Of a DNA stretch of 64,000 bases, positions 45,967-58,890 are shown piece after piece; position 1 is the stretch's first letter, and every line of letters begins with the position of its first letter. The notes beneath the pieces are model-generated. The model did no database searches and had not been told where the DNA came from. It worked only from the letters and a program-made list of their open reading frames with translations. Where the stretch lies: positions 2,276,502-2,340,501 of the forward strand of contig NC_030990.1 of the NCBI RefSeq assembly GCF_000149955.1. The letters run 5' to 3'. A program made the translations under genes and the position numbers. The stretch is from Fusarium oxysporum f. sp. lycopersici 4287 (taxonomy: Eukaryota > Ascomycota > Sordariomycetes > Hypocreales > Nectriaceae).

Positions 45967-46549
45967 GGTGACGATATATGGCTCGTGCGAGGACTATGAA
46001 AGGAAAAAGAAGTGGGATTGCGAAGAGAATGTTCAAAAGAAATTCCAGGTAAAGGTTGAATAATACTAAATAATTCCATACAGGATGGTTAACTTTTTTT
46101 TCCCTATGCCAGCGGGGACTTGCGGCGGTATCTTATCAGGCACGTCTCATTTCGGGGTAGCGTCGGACGCTTGGGCTTGTGGGGAAGGTGCTCTGTGTTC
46201 CTGAGAGGCAGGGAGGTTCATCATCTAAGCTCGACACCATCGAATCCAACACCAATCACTATCTTCTTAATATATCGAGAGCCTTTTCTTTTGATGTCTA
46301 TAGCGTCGAAAATTGGAAAAATGTTCTAATATCGAGAAAGTTCTTTGTAAATTTTATTATCAAGCCATTCTCAAGACTCTGGCACGGAACTTTGTCGTTC
46401 GACTCATCGCCAGAAATCATCTCCAAGCTACAGTCGCCGCCAACCTCTTTTTTTGAAGATTCATTCAAGACAAACTCAACTACCAGGAGATTTAACCACA
46501 AACTGATGCTTGTATAAAAATCCCGCCACTGGGCTAATTCTCCTTCATC
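45967..46549. promoter_or_regulatory. Divergent promoter between EFG1 and SEA4
   Basis: These 583 bp separate two opposite start codons. The part near SEA4 is AT-rich. No specific site is claimed. Confidence 0.4.
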
Positions 46550-49500
46550 ATGGATCGCCCTGAACCTGGGCTCGTCAAATGGTCGTCCAACCCTTCATAT
46601 GATAACTTCATTCATATCAACCTTCAGCACCGCGTTGTTCAGGTCTACGAACCAACTGGTCACGCAAGAGCTGGGAAATTCGACTATCAGAAACTCACCC
46701 GTCACGATGACTTCCCTCCCCTCACAACCTACGATTGGTCGCCAACCAATCCCGGTCTTCTTGCCGTTGGTACCGGTAGTGGCATTGTGAATTTGCTCAG
46801 GATTGACGATGGATCTAATGCGTACGTGGAGCTGGGCCTCAAGATGTCTCGTACTTGTCAAGCCGTCGCGTTCAACACAACCGGATTGTTAGCAGTTGGC
46901 CTGGACAGAGTGCGAATGGATCAATGTCTTCACATCTGGGATGTCAGTCGATTGTCTTCAATAGACAAGAACACAAAAGGCTTTCCTTCGGATGCAACTA
47001 ATATTGCTGAACCGAAAACCCGTCTTGAACCTAGTGTCTCTGTGTCAAGCATCAAATTCTTCGAAGACAGCCCCCAAACTCTTGTTGTTGGTATTAAGGC
47101 TCAGGGTCTTCGAATACATGACCTTCGAGGTAGGTTTCGGAGATGAAAAGAGATTCTTGCGCAAGCTGACATATATTACTTCTTATCAGACCCTTCAAGC
47201 ATTGTTACATTTCAAACAAAGTGCAACAACAATCTTACGATCGACTATGCTGATCAGAATTATTTTGCTTCGTCTGCCCTGGACCATCCTGGAGTAATGA
47301 TCTGGGACCGTCGAGCGACATCTCGACCTGTGGCTTCTCATGCATACATGCAAGCAATTGAGGAGGATGAACTCCCGTGGGGTGGAGCATTGCGTCTTGA
47401 CCGAGTCATTGAGACTGATTCTGACCCTTTCTTGGCTGAGGGAAAGTATTCCCTTGTTCGATCACTTCGATATTGTCGTGATCATCGTGGCTTGCTTGCT
47501 GTGCTATCTCGTACGGGACAACTCAAGGTCTTGAACACCAATAAAGAGGCCCCATCATCTGGGTCTAGCAACCCGGAACTTCTCCAAGTTCAAAAGTCTT
47601 ATGAGATGGACGTCTCATATGTCGAAACATCAAGGAAGAATGATCGAATTGTTGCTTTTGACTGGGTAACATTGAGCTCACCCGTCCTTCGTCCACGGCT
47701 CCTTGTTCTACGAGCCAATGGGAACTTTGAAATCCTCGAACAACCATCGCAAACATCAGATCATGTTTACAAACTTGTACCATGGAAAGCACCGCATCGC
47801 GGTCTCGAAGGTAATTCAAGCTGATCCCCGATGGTTTGGACATGTCTAACCCCGTGCAGAGGGCGCCCCATACCACAGCATGATGCAATTTGAACCATCC
47901 CAAGCTCCTGATATGTTAGGGCCTCTTCTTATCGAAGAAGCTTTGTCAGAAGTGCCATTATTCGGACCAGAGAGTGCAAATGTTCGGGCAGATACGGAGG
48001 CCTTACTAAAGGCAAATAACATGACTTCAGTGGTTATAGAGGACATTGGGGCAACCACGAGGCCACTGCCTGATGCCTTTCACAAAGCTTCTACCGTCGC
48101 AGCTAAGATAAGAGCCTTGCGCGCCTTCGTAAGAGATGAGTTTCAAGCTCCAAAGGGTATAAAGCCACGTGTTGGTGATACAAAGATCGTCGAAAGCGAG
48201 ACCAGTGAGATGTCCCTAGCTTCCGATAGCTTGGGCTCATGCCGGGAAATCCACGATGCATTGTTGGCTTCACTAGCTGAGGCTGAAGGTCTCCCCCGAG
48301 AAGCACAGAACGTACTTGATCACAATATGTTGTTACGTGCTAAAGAGAAATACCTATTCGACGCAGTAGCAAACAGAGACATTGTGGCAGACGATCCGTG
48401 GGTAAAATATATATGGGACTGGGTGGCGAGTAAGTATCTGGATATTACTCTCTCACGGCATTCTAACATCCTTAAGCTGCTGAAGATAATGCTGATGACG
48501 GAGGCATGATACTCTCAAACATTGACCTCAGCTACGTTGGAGTTCACTCAATATGGACAAATAATCTTGGTGAATAACTAGAAGCGGAAACGGTCCGGAC
48601 CCCAGCTGACCTTATCATAGGCCGTGATCCTTCTACTCGACTACCTCCTGGCGCAACGCCTCCTGATCGCACAACATGGGAACGTACCATCGCAAGCTTC
48701 TGCAAAAAAAATCATCTTCCCAAGTTCAACGGAGCAGATACCAAGTGGCCAGCGCATCGTCAGCTATGCCTCGAAATATGCGGTTGGGGTGATTCTGAAA
48801 AGCATGATCCAAAAGGCCGCAATCGAAAGGCAGATCCTGAGTACCCCACCACCATTCATACCATGGCCGCTGCTCGTGCTTTATTTACAGGGGATCATAA
48901 GGAAGCCATACAGATCCTTAAGAAAGCCAGCACTGCGCACCCTGAACTCTTGTTTGTGTCTTTGGCCCTACAGCTTATGGGTAGCGGCGACAGCACGCCT
49001 GCCAAGAACAAGGAACAGCTTGATTTTGATGAAGCTGTTGCTTCCAAAACCGACCCTTACCTCCGAGCCATATCATCACTGATTGCTACAGGTGACTGGA
49101 CGGCTATAGCCAGCCAGCTATCTCTTCCCCTTTCTGACCGAGTTTACGTTGCAATCCGGAACTTTGACGATGACCAGCTCACACAGTGGCTCAACGAGCA
49201 AATCACCTTGGCGATAGCAGACGGAGATATAGAAGGCATCGTCCTCACAGGTATCACAGAACCCATGGTTGATATTTTTGCCCGCTATATCCAAAAGTTT
49301 CATGACGTTCAGACAGCGACCCTCGTGCTGTCCATTTGTGCACCGAGGTACATAGACGACATTCGCTGTCGAGCCTGGCGCAACACTTACCGGGCCCATC
49401 TTCAGCGTCATAAACTCTTCTTCCAGCGCACAAAGTTTGATGTCGAGTCAACGAAGCGATCGAAACGGGACGGCACCCCCAAATTGAAACCACCTTCCCG

Positions 49501-49915
49501 CCAAATTGCCCTCCGCTGTGTTTTCTGCGACGCTGAGACATCACTCGCGAACAATGCCAACCAGCCGCCGCATCTTGGAGGTGCCTCTTCTGCGCAAGCA
49601 GCATCGGCTCTCGAGTCTCGAAATCCACTTCTCGCAACGAGCATCAATGCGGGTGTGAGTTGTCCCAACTGCGGTCGACACCTCCCGCGTTGTGTAGTCT
49701 GTCTCGAGATTGTGGGCGTCCCTCGTTCCGACAAGCCAGAAGAAAAGAGCGAGTCTAAGATGGCTGGTCAATTTCCTACGTTTTGTCTCCGCTGCGAACA
49801 CGTTTTGCATCTGGACCACGCCCGCCAGTGGTTTGCCAGACACGTTGAGTGCCCTGTACCTGAATGCCGATGTCGATGTAACTTTAGGGCGAACCCTGAA
49901 TTGAGTTATCGTTAG
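46550..49915 (+). CDS. SEA4: SEA4/Mio, SEACAT (GATOR2) complex subunit
   Basis: Five exons, 46550-47129, 47190-47810, 47860-48429, 48477-48569 and 48621-49915, with introns of 60, 49, 47 and 51 bp that all preserve phase, give 1052 aa. The N-terminal half is a WD40 propeller (for example HIWDVSRL and MIWDRRAT) beginning with WSSNPSYDNFIHINL. The middle is alpha-helical (alpha-solenoid). The C-terminus has the Mio zinc-ribbon and RING-like module: CVFCDAET, CPNCGRHLPRCVVCLE, FCLRCEHVLHLDHARQW and CPVPECRCRC. Mio/SEA4 acts at the vacuole or lysosome with Seh1 and the other SEACAT subunits to relieve inhibition of TORC1. It is convergent with a PAS kinase gene. Confidence 0.93.
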
Positions 49916-50475
49916 GATGTTCATGATCTAGACATTTAGAGTCAAAGGAGGTTTGCCCGTCGACCGGGCCAACCGAACTGGGAATTATCACCGAACATCT
50001 CATATACAGGATAGGATCTGCGACATATATACAGTTGAATATGACGAGTATGTCTAACTTGGATTGCTTATGGAGTTGAGGACAAAATATATCCTTTATC
50101 TTTCGCTTCTATCCGCAGGTTTCGCAAAATCAACAGCCAAAAAACAACTCCGTGTCCCATTTACCCCCACGCTCCTCGAGAATCCGGCCATTGTATCCTT
50201 CACGCCGGAGGTTCCAAAAAAGTGTTCGCCTGTCCTTCCCAGCATTGCACCTAGTATCCAAGTAGGTATTGTATGTTTCTTCTATCTTCGTTCGGTCGCT
50301 CCGTGTCAATCATCTCTAACGCATATAAAACAAAGGGGAAATGAGAAGGCTCCGACTTTCCAAAAGGGGTATTGTAACCAAATGAGTCACCAAGTGACGG
50401 GTGAAACGTTTCCTTTCCGTTGACAAGGCTTGATAACGATGTGTTGTTCGAATGGGGCCCGAATGATATTAGGTT
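49916..50475. other. Convergent intergenic region
   Basis: This holds the 3' flanks of SEA4 (+) and the PAS kinase gene (-). A 119-codon frame at 50064-50423 has no domain and is treated as chance. Confidence 0.5.
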
Positions 50476-53400
50476 TCATTCTTCAACGGCAGCCTGGCAC
50501 CAAGGATGCTCCAGCACCTGGTTAATATCGTAGCGTTTAGCGACATCTCGATCCAGCATGCATCGAATGAGGTCGATACTCTCCTCGCTCAGAATATAGG
50601 GTATTCGCAGGTCACGATCCATGATCTCATCAATACTGTAGAATGGATTCTCCTTGTAGATAATGGTGTAGAGGAGAATACCCAGTGCCCAAACGTCTTG
50701 CTCTGTGCCCCGATAAGGCTTGCCAGCGAGAACTTCAGGAGCGGCGTAATCTGGTAGCAAGTCAGCAAATTATGACATGTTTCTAGGCGGGCTGCAAGTT
50801 ACTGACCGATTGTTCCTACGAAGACATCGAAAGGACCGCTCTTGATGTATGCAGCACTCCCAAAGTCGATAAGTTTGATATTGCCTTCTCCATCAAGGAT
50901 TACATTTTCATCCTTGATGTCGCGATGCACCACGCGAGCCTTAGTGTGGAGGTGGTGAATCGCATTGGCTACTTGTACGAAAATGCTGCGGCATTCAGAC
51001 TCGTCCATGTTGGTTCGGAGTTCGATGTAGTCAAAGAGATCCATGCCTGGCAGACCATGAGGGATCATCTCGATATAGTAGTTCACATCATCCTCAAAGA
51101 ATCCTTGCATCTCGACGATGTTGGGATGAAGTAGCTCAGGTTTGCGAAGGTACTCCAAGACATGGACTTCCAAGGGTACAGTGCCCAGCTTTCGGTCTCT
51201 AGTCCATGTATCGACAAGAATGCGTCGCTTGGTAACGTACTTGAGCACAATCTTCTTGCCAGTTTGTTTGTGCCGGGCTAGCTTCACTTGGCCATACGCA
51301 CCCTGACCCATTTCTTCCAATATCACATATTCGTTGATCGTTTTCTTATGGGGGGGTTCAACGACCTTGGGAACTGGGGTGGCCTCTTCAGGCTTGGGCT
51401 TTGGTTGCTGCCCCGTGATCTTAGCAGCAGCATTCATGGCAGCATCCTTTAAATGCTTGGAAAGCGAACTTGCAGCAATCAGCACATTCTTTCGAGGCCC
51501 CTCGTCATCTGAAGCAATCTCAAGAGGCGTATGTGCAGGGGTCTGGCCAGGTGATGGCTGGTGGAGGGGGGTTAAAGCTCCAGCCCGGGTAGGGGTTTCG
51601 AGTCCGAGATGAGGCTGAGTGCCGTGGAGATGGCGAGAGTAAGTAATCCACAAAGCATACACTATTTCTGAATGGGTCACTTCGAAGGCTTCGTCTCCGG
51701 TGGCGTTATCCTCATCGCTGCCTTCGAAAACAGTCTCGTTCATCACAACAGTCTTCTTTTCACTCTTGACTACACGCATCTGGACGTCAACCTTCAGATC
51801 GGATCCGTCACGATGTTTGGCGCTTAATCCAGCGGGATGGAGGAAAGCAGATGCAGCGTCAGGTCTGTGCTCTTTCAAGGCCAGGAAAGCAGAAGCTTTT
51901 CTGAAACGATGTTCAGGAACAACCATACCGTCGAGGAGTTGTATACCATCCTCTTCTATCAGTGACCCCAGGATGTTGTCGAATTCTGGGATTAGTGCAT
52001 TTATCGACATGCCATCAGCCTTTTCGAATCCGAAAAGTGCACCGCAAAAGGCTGCGTTTGAGCTTCGAATCTTAAGGGTTTCTGGCTCTACCACGACAAT
52101 TCCAGCCATGTGAGGGAACGTCGAGACACGAAGCTCTAGCTTGCCACGGGTTTGCTCGACTGTGCAAGGTACGTTGACTTGGGGTGAATGAGGGCAGGTG
52201 AAGTATCTCCGCCTTGAAACCTGAGCAAAGTCGATTTCTCCTGTGTTGGGGTCAATCCCTTGGCGGGGAATCCGTGGAATGAGTTTCGCTATATCAAATC
52301 CAGTAGGGATTGACTCGAACCCCCAGATGGGAGCAGTAGATCCAGTGACTTGTTGAACGATGCCGTCTTCGTCCAAGGTAATGTAGGCGACGTCCTCATG
52401 AATTTCTTCCAAAACCCAGATCAAGCCGACCTTCTTCTCTTTGACCCACAGACTAGCAGAACCGGTCGCACCGTTGCGTTTCTGAATGGGGACCACGTCA
52501 CCGCATAACAGCACTCCTCTCGAGGAATTTGTCTGATTATGCCCGCCGCCCCGGGTTTTGGGGGGGCTTGGGTCGCCGCTGTGAACCGTCTGCGCACGCC
52601 TTTGTGTGTAGCTGCGTGGCTGAGTTCTCGAATTTGGCTTGCTTAGGAGCTGGGCTGTTATTCCAGATCTCCCGTTAAGCAGTGCCGAAGCTGCTGAAGC
52701 GGCAGGTGTTGTTTGGCCCGAGGGCGTTTGGCTTTCATTAAGCTCATCGTCTGCTTGTTTCAAGAGTTTTCGTTCCAACCATGACCTTCTCTCCTCCTGT
52801 ACAACTTCCAAGATACCCATCTTGCGCACCTCAGCTTTTGTAACGCCAAACACCAGACAGGCGAGATCGTTTGCTGCAATAATGGTCCAGGGAGGTTTGA
52901 CTTCTGTTGTAAAGATCGCCTGAGCAGCGGGTACCCAGCGATTTGTGTGTCCATGTACAGAAGGGCCTAACTGAGTAGGGAAACTGGTCGCTGTAGCGCT
53001 GGGGAGTTGAGCCAAGGATGGAGAGTTTAACGGTTCTTGATATATGGGCTGACCAGTTAAGAAAGGCTGCGAAACTGTGTCTATAAGCTTATCTTGAGCT
53101 GACACGGCCGTTATGTCTGTCATTGTTCGCTTCAGGCTCAGTGTCGGACGGACTGGTACAGGTTTCGCGCCCGAAGTGCCACCTCCACTAGCAGAAGCTG
53201 TAGTTGATTGATCCTGAACATGGGTAGTCTCATGGGCTGCTGGCTCGAGTGGAATGGATCTTCTTGTTGTCTCAACCCTGGACCGTCGAGGTGGTGGCGA
53301 TGTCTGGCGAGGACTGATGAGGTCTGTGCTGGATGCTCGAGGGTCAAAATTCTTGTCGAAGACATTTTCCTGAACCTCAGCGGGACCGGTCAGAGGAGCT

Positions 53401-54290
53401 GGGGCGTAAGAGTCGTCGGGGTTTGGTAAGTTTGGAGCTCTGATTAGCTGTGCCTGCGCGAGTAGGTCAAGCATGTTCTGTGTCTCAACATCGCCGCTTA
53501 CTCTTGCCTGGGCACTTGCAAGAGCAGCCTGCGACGAGTTCATAGGAAGACCCATATGGTCCTTCATGAACTCGACGGACCGTTTGAGGGCATTTTGTCG
53601 GTTGTGCAAAAAGTCCTCGGACTGATTGGCGAACGAGAAGGAATGCAAAGACTCGGAGGGGAAGCGAGAAAGGTCGTCGGAGAAGCTGGGATTTGATGGA
53701 CCACCAGTGAGCGACAAGTTGCCGGTGCTGGCGGCCATCGCACTCATCGAAGTGGAACGAGACAGGGCGGCAACGGATGGGCTTCGCGAAGATGCTCGGG
53801 ATCCTGGTAAAGTAGGGTTCCTGGATGGTGGGCGTGTTTGTCTAATTCGTCGAAGGCCGGACAGGCCTAAGCCATGCTCGTGATCGGTCATGATGGGAGA
53901 CCTGGAGTTGATATGGTGGTCAGCAAGGAAGCAGGCCGAGGGTGGGCGCCACAGCTGGGCTCCGTGACGCATGATTTCACTCGACATACCTGGCGATAGC
54001 TTCAAGGTCAGCGGCTGCCGCCGCGGCCGCGGACGCATCCAGGGACATGCGTGCTCTGCTTCGATCTTGCGTTGATGAGTTTCTTGCGGCAGCCAAATTT
54101 CCCGTACTACGATTCTTTGGCAACGAGAGGGGCATTGGCAGCTTCTCTCGTCCACGTTCTTCATCCCTAGTGTGATTTTCGGCTCCTGTGTCAAGAAACC
54201 ATGGTTAGCTGACAGGAGGACATAGACCAAGAGTAGTGGCAGGTTGCAAGTAGTACCATGATCATTTTGCCCTCCATGCATCTGTAGCAT
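50476..54290 (-). CDS. PAS-domain serine/threonine kinase (PSK1/PSK2-like)
   Basis: Four exons, 54290-54257, 54185-53990, 53901-50807 and 50750-50476, with introns of 71, 88 and 56 bp, give 1199 aa; all phases agree. The first exon encodes only 11 full codons and the join restores a smooth N-terminus (NDHGAENHTRDEE). A Ser-rich region precedes PAS1 (from about residue 405: WTIIAANDLACLVFGVTKAEV). PAS2 lies further on, near IRSSNAAFCGALFGFEKADG. The kinase domain is at about residues 935-1193: GQGAYGQV, Lys964, HRD at 1069-1071, DFG at 1089-1091, then DYAAPEVL across the last intron. The active-site residues are all present. Yeast Psk1/Psk2 direct glucose to cell-wall glucan and restrain translation. 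That role is inferred here. Confidence 0.93.
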
Positions 54291-55755
54291 AGTTGGAGTC
54301 GGCCAACGAGAGGCCGAAACCACAGGTCAAGTCGTGATGGAAGGGTTACGAGGTCTGTTCTCAGGATGGCGGGGTTGAGCAGGAAATCTCGGTTGGCTCG
54401 ATTGCCTGGAAATCGATTGAAATTTGAAGCCAGCGGTCAGATGGGAGATGTATTCGTTTATCCAGAAGAATGGATAATAGACCAAGATGCGTGTGGGTAT
54501 AATTTGGATTATCGATATTCCAAGATTGGGCCTTGAAGGGTGACGACGGATGAGACCGTCAATGTCAAGGATGGGGATGGGGCCGTATTGCCAGGGCTAT
54601 GTCTTGGCTTGTGACCCAAAACACAAAGAAAACAGCCCAGTCAGCGTGAGTCGAAGGGGATGCCGAGAGGGCGAATTGGGCGTGTACCGCAGGTTTTATA
54701 GGATCATAGGTAAGGAAATAGGTTAAATTTGGTGCACGTTAAACTTTGTTACCAAGAGAAACTTTGATTGTCGAGAGCTTTCAGAAGAGTCCGAGAGGTT
54801 GATGTTGAGGAGTGTGAAGGGGACGGGATTTGCGTCGTTATCATAGGCCGCTCCTAAGACTTGTGAAGTCATCAGACAATCTGATTGGCAGGGGTTGGAT
54901 TGAAGCCACTGCCTGCTGGTAGGCACCTAGTGCTTGCTTGACCCTGGAAGACCCCCAAGATATAGGTAGCATGGAGGATGGCAATCGTACCTAACAAGCT
55001 CAAGCTCAACCGTTGTGATATTGGCTGTATAAAGCTACATTACTAGCTTTTCACTGGGCCTGGCCTCACGAGGCAAATGACGCCAGCATCCTTTTTCTTA
55101 TTTCTTTGGCTTCAACACAATCCGATGTCAGATGAGATCTTATTGCTGAGTGCGAGAATGCGTTGAGTGTCGGATTGTAAACAAACTATGGGCTTGTAAT
55201 TGGAGTTGTTTTCATATGAGACAATTAATTCGTTCGCCACAATCTTGCAGGTTTATTCCCATCGGATACAAATCTTCAATCTCTTACTGAAGTCATCATC
55301 CATAGTTACTCCTAGTAAAAGGCTTTGCAACTGAGGCACATGAAGAAAGAATCGAGACGTGGAAAAAAAGAATTTTATAGACTTCTACTCTGCTACACAC
55401 CAAGGGCTAAATTCAATGGAAGAGGCATTTGAATCAAGGGACCAGCACCTTACAACCAAGAATCTACCCCTTGTTACCCATAGTGACTGAAAACCAAGAT
55501 TCCATACTTTCACAAACTTTAATTCACATGCTGATTGATAGCTGTTGTTGGTAGGTTTGCTATAAGAGAGTGAATATGCCTCTTGATTTATGCATCGATC
55601 AAGGAGTTTTCTCCAAGTTTCTCTTGTCACAAAAGTCACACCACGGTTAAGTGGCAGAGGGGAATAGCAAACAAACAAAATTAACAACTCATGTAGAAGA
55701 AAACCCAAAACCTTAGGTTCCCCTTTGGTTTTGATGCCCCACGTGGAGAGGAACT
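54291..55755. other. Intergenic: promoter of PAS kinase gene
   Basis: No gene is seen. A 107-codon minus-strand frame (55385-55708) has no domain. The stretch leads into the MITE. Confidence 0.5.
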
Positions 55756-56043
55756 TATCTCTTTGAGCGGCATAAGACTACCACAGGTCACTCGCCCCAC
55801 TCGACCCCACGTACAAGCAGGTTACAAGATTTAGGTGAAGCTATCTCCAAAATGACTGTATTCCTCTGTAACCAAGCTACTTCTATTAAAGTATAGCGGT
55901 CTATTTTACTTTCTTTTATTGGCTAATAGCCCCTTACACCAGGCAGGATACATACTCTTCTGTATCAGCTACTTTACTCTATCTCATTGGCCTAATACCC
56001 CCTATCGTGACCGCATGGTAGTCTTATGCCGCTCAAAGAGATA
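55756..56043. mobile_element. MITE, 284 bp, TA target duplication
   Basis: Positions 55758-55783 and 56016-56041 are perfect 26-bp inverted repeats of each other (they start TCTCTTTGAGCGG), flanked by TA on both sides (55756-55757 and 56042-56043). Just inside, both arms continue with near-matching GGTCAC. The interior is AT-rich, has no coding frame, and includes two diverged direct copies of a block containing AGCTACT and ATTGGC-AATA-CCCCT (about 55866-55940 and 55958-56008). A TA duplication and short TIRs fit a non-autonomous Tc1/mariner- or pogo-like element. The TIRs do not look like the Fusarium mimp ends I know. The family is not named. Confidence 0.85.
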
Positions 56044-58890
56044 GGGAGGTGAGATGTTTCCCGCCAATGAACTTGTCTGAATACCATCTTGCCAAGCATC
56101 TGTGAGCCTCTTGAACAGAATTGGGTTCACGACGTCTGCTCCACCTAGACAAATGTATGATGGAGAGAAAAGGTTGTATGTTTCTTTGTACAGAGTTCAC
56201 AACGGTTAGGGTGCCAAACTTAAGCTTATTACCTATCTGATGCTTTGTGCGAATTGCGGGCCGCTTGGATTGATTGCGATGTAAAATGGGTGGAACAATT
56301 TCAGCGTTACTGGGTATTATATGGCTTCGATAATACGAGGTAATCTGATTCACCAGGAAAAGAGTTGTTTCTATGTCTCGCTGCAAGTGTTGGCCGTCGT
56401 TAGAACAACTTGACTTCCATACACTATCGGCATTTTCAAGTATGACCGAGTCAGACGATCAGCTCAAGAGGTCAGGCCAACAGTCATGTCTTATACAGCA
56501 CACAAAATACCGGGGGCTGCAACCACGCGACACTAACTGGCAAGACAGCGCGCATGAAGAATATTGCATGGATTAGAATGTCTTTGATAGACGACCTCAA
56601 TATCCTATCACGACAACAGATGATCACCGTAGTGTTATCTTTCCACACGAGAAGGGCAGAAATGATGCCCGGTGACCTCAATGGTATCCTGCCAGCCCTA
56701 CCAAGAGGCACATAGACAATCTAAAATACTGTGCATCTTGACACAACCGCAGTAACCCTCGTTTAGAATAAGGTACCAAAGTATATTGTGACGAGACATC
56801 CATCCTAAGGTAGAGTAATTCTCAACGTGATGCCTCCAAATCGCACCAATAAGAAATCGGGCGATAACAGCCCGAATAGCGCGGGGTCAGCTGTAAGAAG
56901 TCTTGGAAGATGAGGGGCACTCTTCCTTTCTAGTGGGGTCTTCCCCAGGCTTTCGTGATCAATACCCGTCTATTGCTTACGGACGAAGCAGAAAGAGGAA
57001 GGAAACAAGACGGAGACGTTGAATCCATAGTCTAGACGAGCAAGATGTAGAACTATTGGAAAAATGCACAGGCTAATCTATTTTGTTGAGACTGCCTACC
57101 TACCTGCAAATATTCCCTCAGTTGCCATCCATTTGTTCTGACCGCCTTCCAGAACCAACCTAGGGACATGCGGAGAAAGTTGTCTCCTCATGGTTGGTCC
57201 CGAGCAAGCAGTCAGCTAAATGAGGCTGGACCCTTGAGTCAGGGACGTTTTGGCATCGTGGGTTCGACGTGCAGTAGTCAGAGGCAAGGTCCCTGGGTCT
57301 GTATGTATGTGGTGAGAAACGGCGGGTAACCCTTTGAAGTAATGATGGTCTTTTGTATAGTTGATCAAGTTCACACCTGGTGGAACAGTTCATCCCAAGG
57401 TTATGACTGGTATGATAGTCAATCATATCAGAGCCACCCTCGAAGTCTTATCATGAGAAATCAATGGGTCTCAGTGCTATTTTGAAGAAACATCGAAATG
57501 AGAGATAAAATGTGCCACGCGGACACACGAGAGAAACTGACTTGTTTCTCATCCCCGGGTTTGGTTTGGCTCGGGTGAGATGCATGAAGGATTGGCGAGA
57601 GGGTGGGGAGAGCTGCACACCAAGAAGACCCTCAAAAAGCCCCTGAAGAAAGCGACAAGGAAAAGAAGAGTGTGTAGTGGTAGTGATTGGCTTGTGTTCC
57701 GGATCACCGTCCCGTTGGGTCTCTGGCACTCAGAATCCGGGCTTGTCTAGTAAATACTGCGCAAGAGGACTTGGCTCCTTTTGCTTTTGCTCTTAGTAGC
57801 TTCGTGTTTGCCCGCGATGTAGTCTCAAAGTCTCATTCCAACCAGGATTCGCCTAAGGGCCACAACGTTGACTACCACATCGATACAAGATACGGCGCCC
57901 AGCATTTCGCCATCCGGGCCACCAGAAAGAGTCGCGTAAAGCCGGTCACCCCGCCGCAGCCCGCACGATAAGAAGAAAATAGTGGGGGGTTTTAGCGTGG
58001 CATAGCCCAGAGCCTGGGAACGAAGGGTCCTCAACCGACCAACTGCACCTAGTGTCGTGTACTGTACTGTAAGGTACTGAGTGTATGGACTGTAGAGGTT
58101 GGGTAGGGTTGGCACTCCAAAACTCTATGGGATCTAGACAGTATGTGGATGTTACTATTGAATTGACGGGTAATGTTCTAGAGCATCCATCTTTGGACAA
58201 AAGCCTCAACTGCCTACAACGTGCCTTTATTACTTTCTTTTCTTATTTTGTGTTCCCATCCCCTCCTCTCTCAACCCTTTCCTTTCCTTTTCCCTCTTCT
58301 CTGGTGATCACCTCACACCCACGGTCATGTTCATCTCCTCACGGGCATGTGCCCTGTTCTCCAACTTCAACTAGAAAACGAGACTCGATTCTATTGGAAA
58401 CTTCCTCGCTTCAAGTAAAAGCCCAGTACGACGAAACGGCCCCGCTGACCACCCCCACCACCCTCTCCGAGTCCCCCGTTCGTCTGCTGATCCCCTCGGT
58501 TTCCCAGCAGAACACTGGACCCTGTTTATTCTATATTCTTCTTCCATCCTTCTTCGCGACTTTTTTTTTTTTTTTGACACTTGCTTCTTTTCTATTTCAC
58601 TATTCCTCCTTTCGTCCATCAGTTTTACTCCCGGCTCATATCGATATACATCCTTCCTCCGCCAGCGATGAAATAAAGGATCCTGCATTTGCTGTAAGCG
58701 ACCAGCGAGCAAGGCTCCAAGCCGCCCCCACTATCGACCGACTTCAATCAGACAATTATTTTCAATTGTTAGCAGCAGGCGTTATCCCGTCTGTCTCTTC
58801 CATACGGCAGCTGCGATACTAGACGTTTCGCGCTCTATACAGTACAAAGAACATACAAGCACGCCTCGAACACAATTGGAATTTCTAGTC
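56044..58890. other. Intergenic and 5' leader of F-box gene
   Basis: No gene is recognised up to about 58080. From about 58220 the plus strand is pyrimidine-rich, with a T tract at 58561-58576, and a 245-codon frame (58085-58822) lies wholly upstream of the F-box start. That frame has no domain. Confidence 0.5.
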
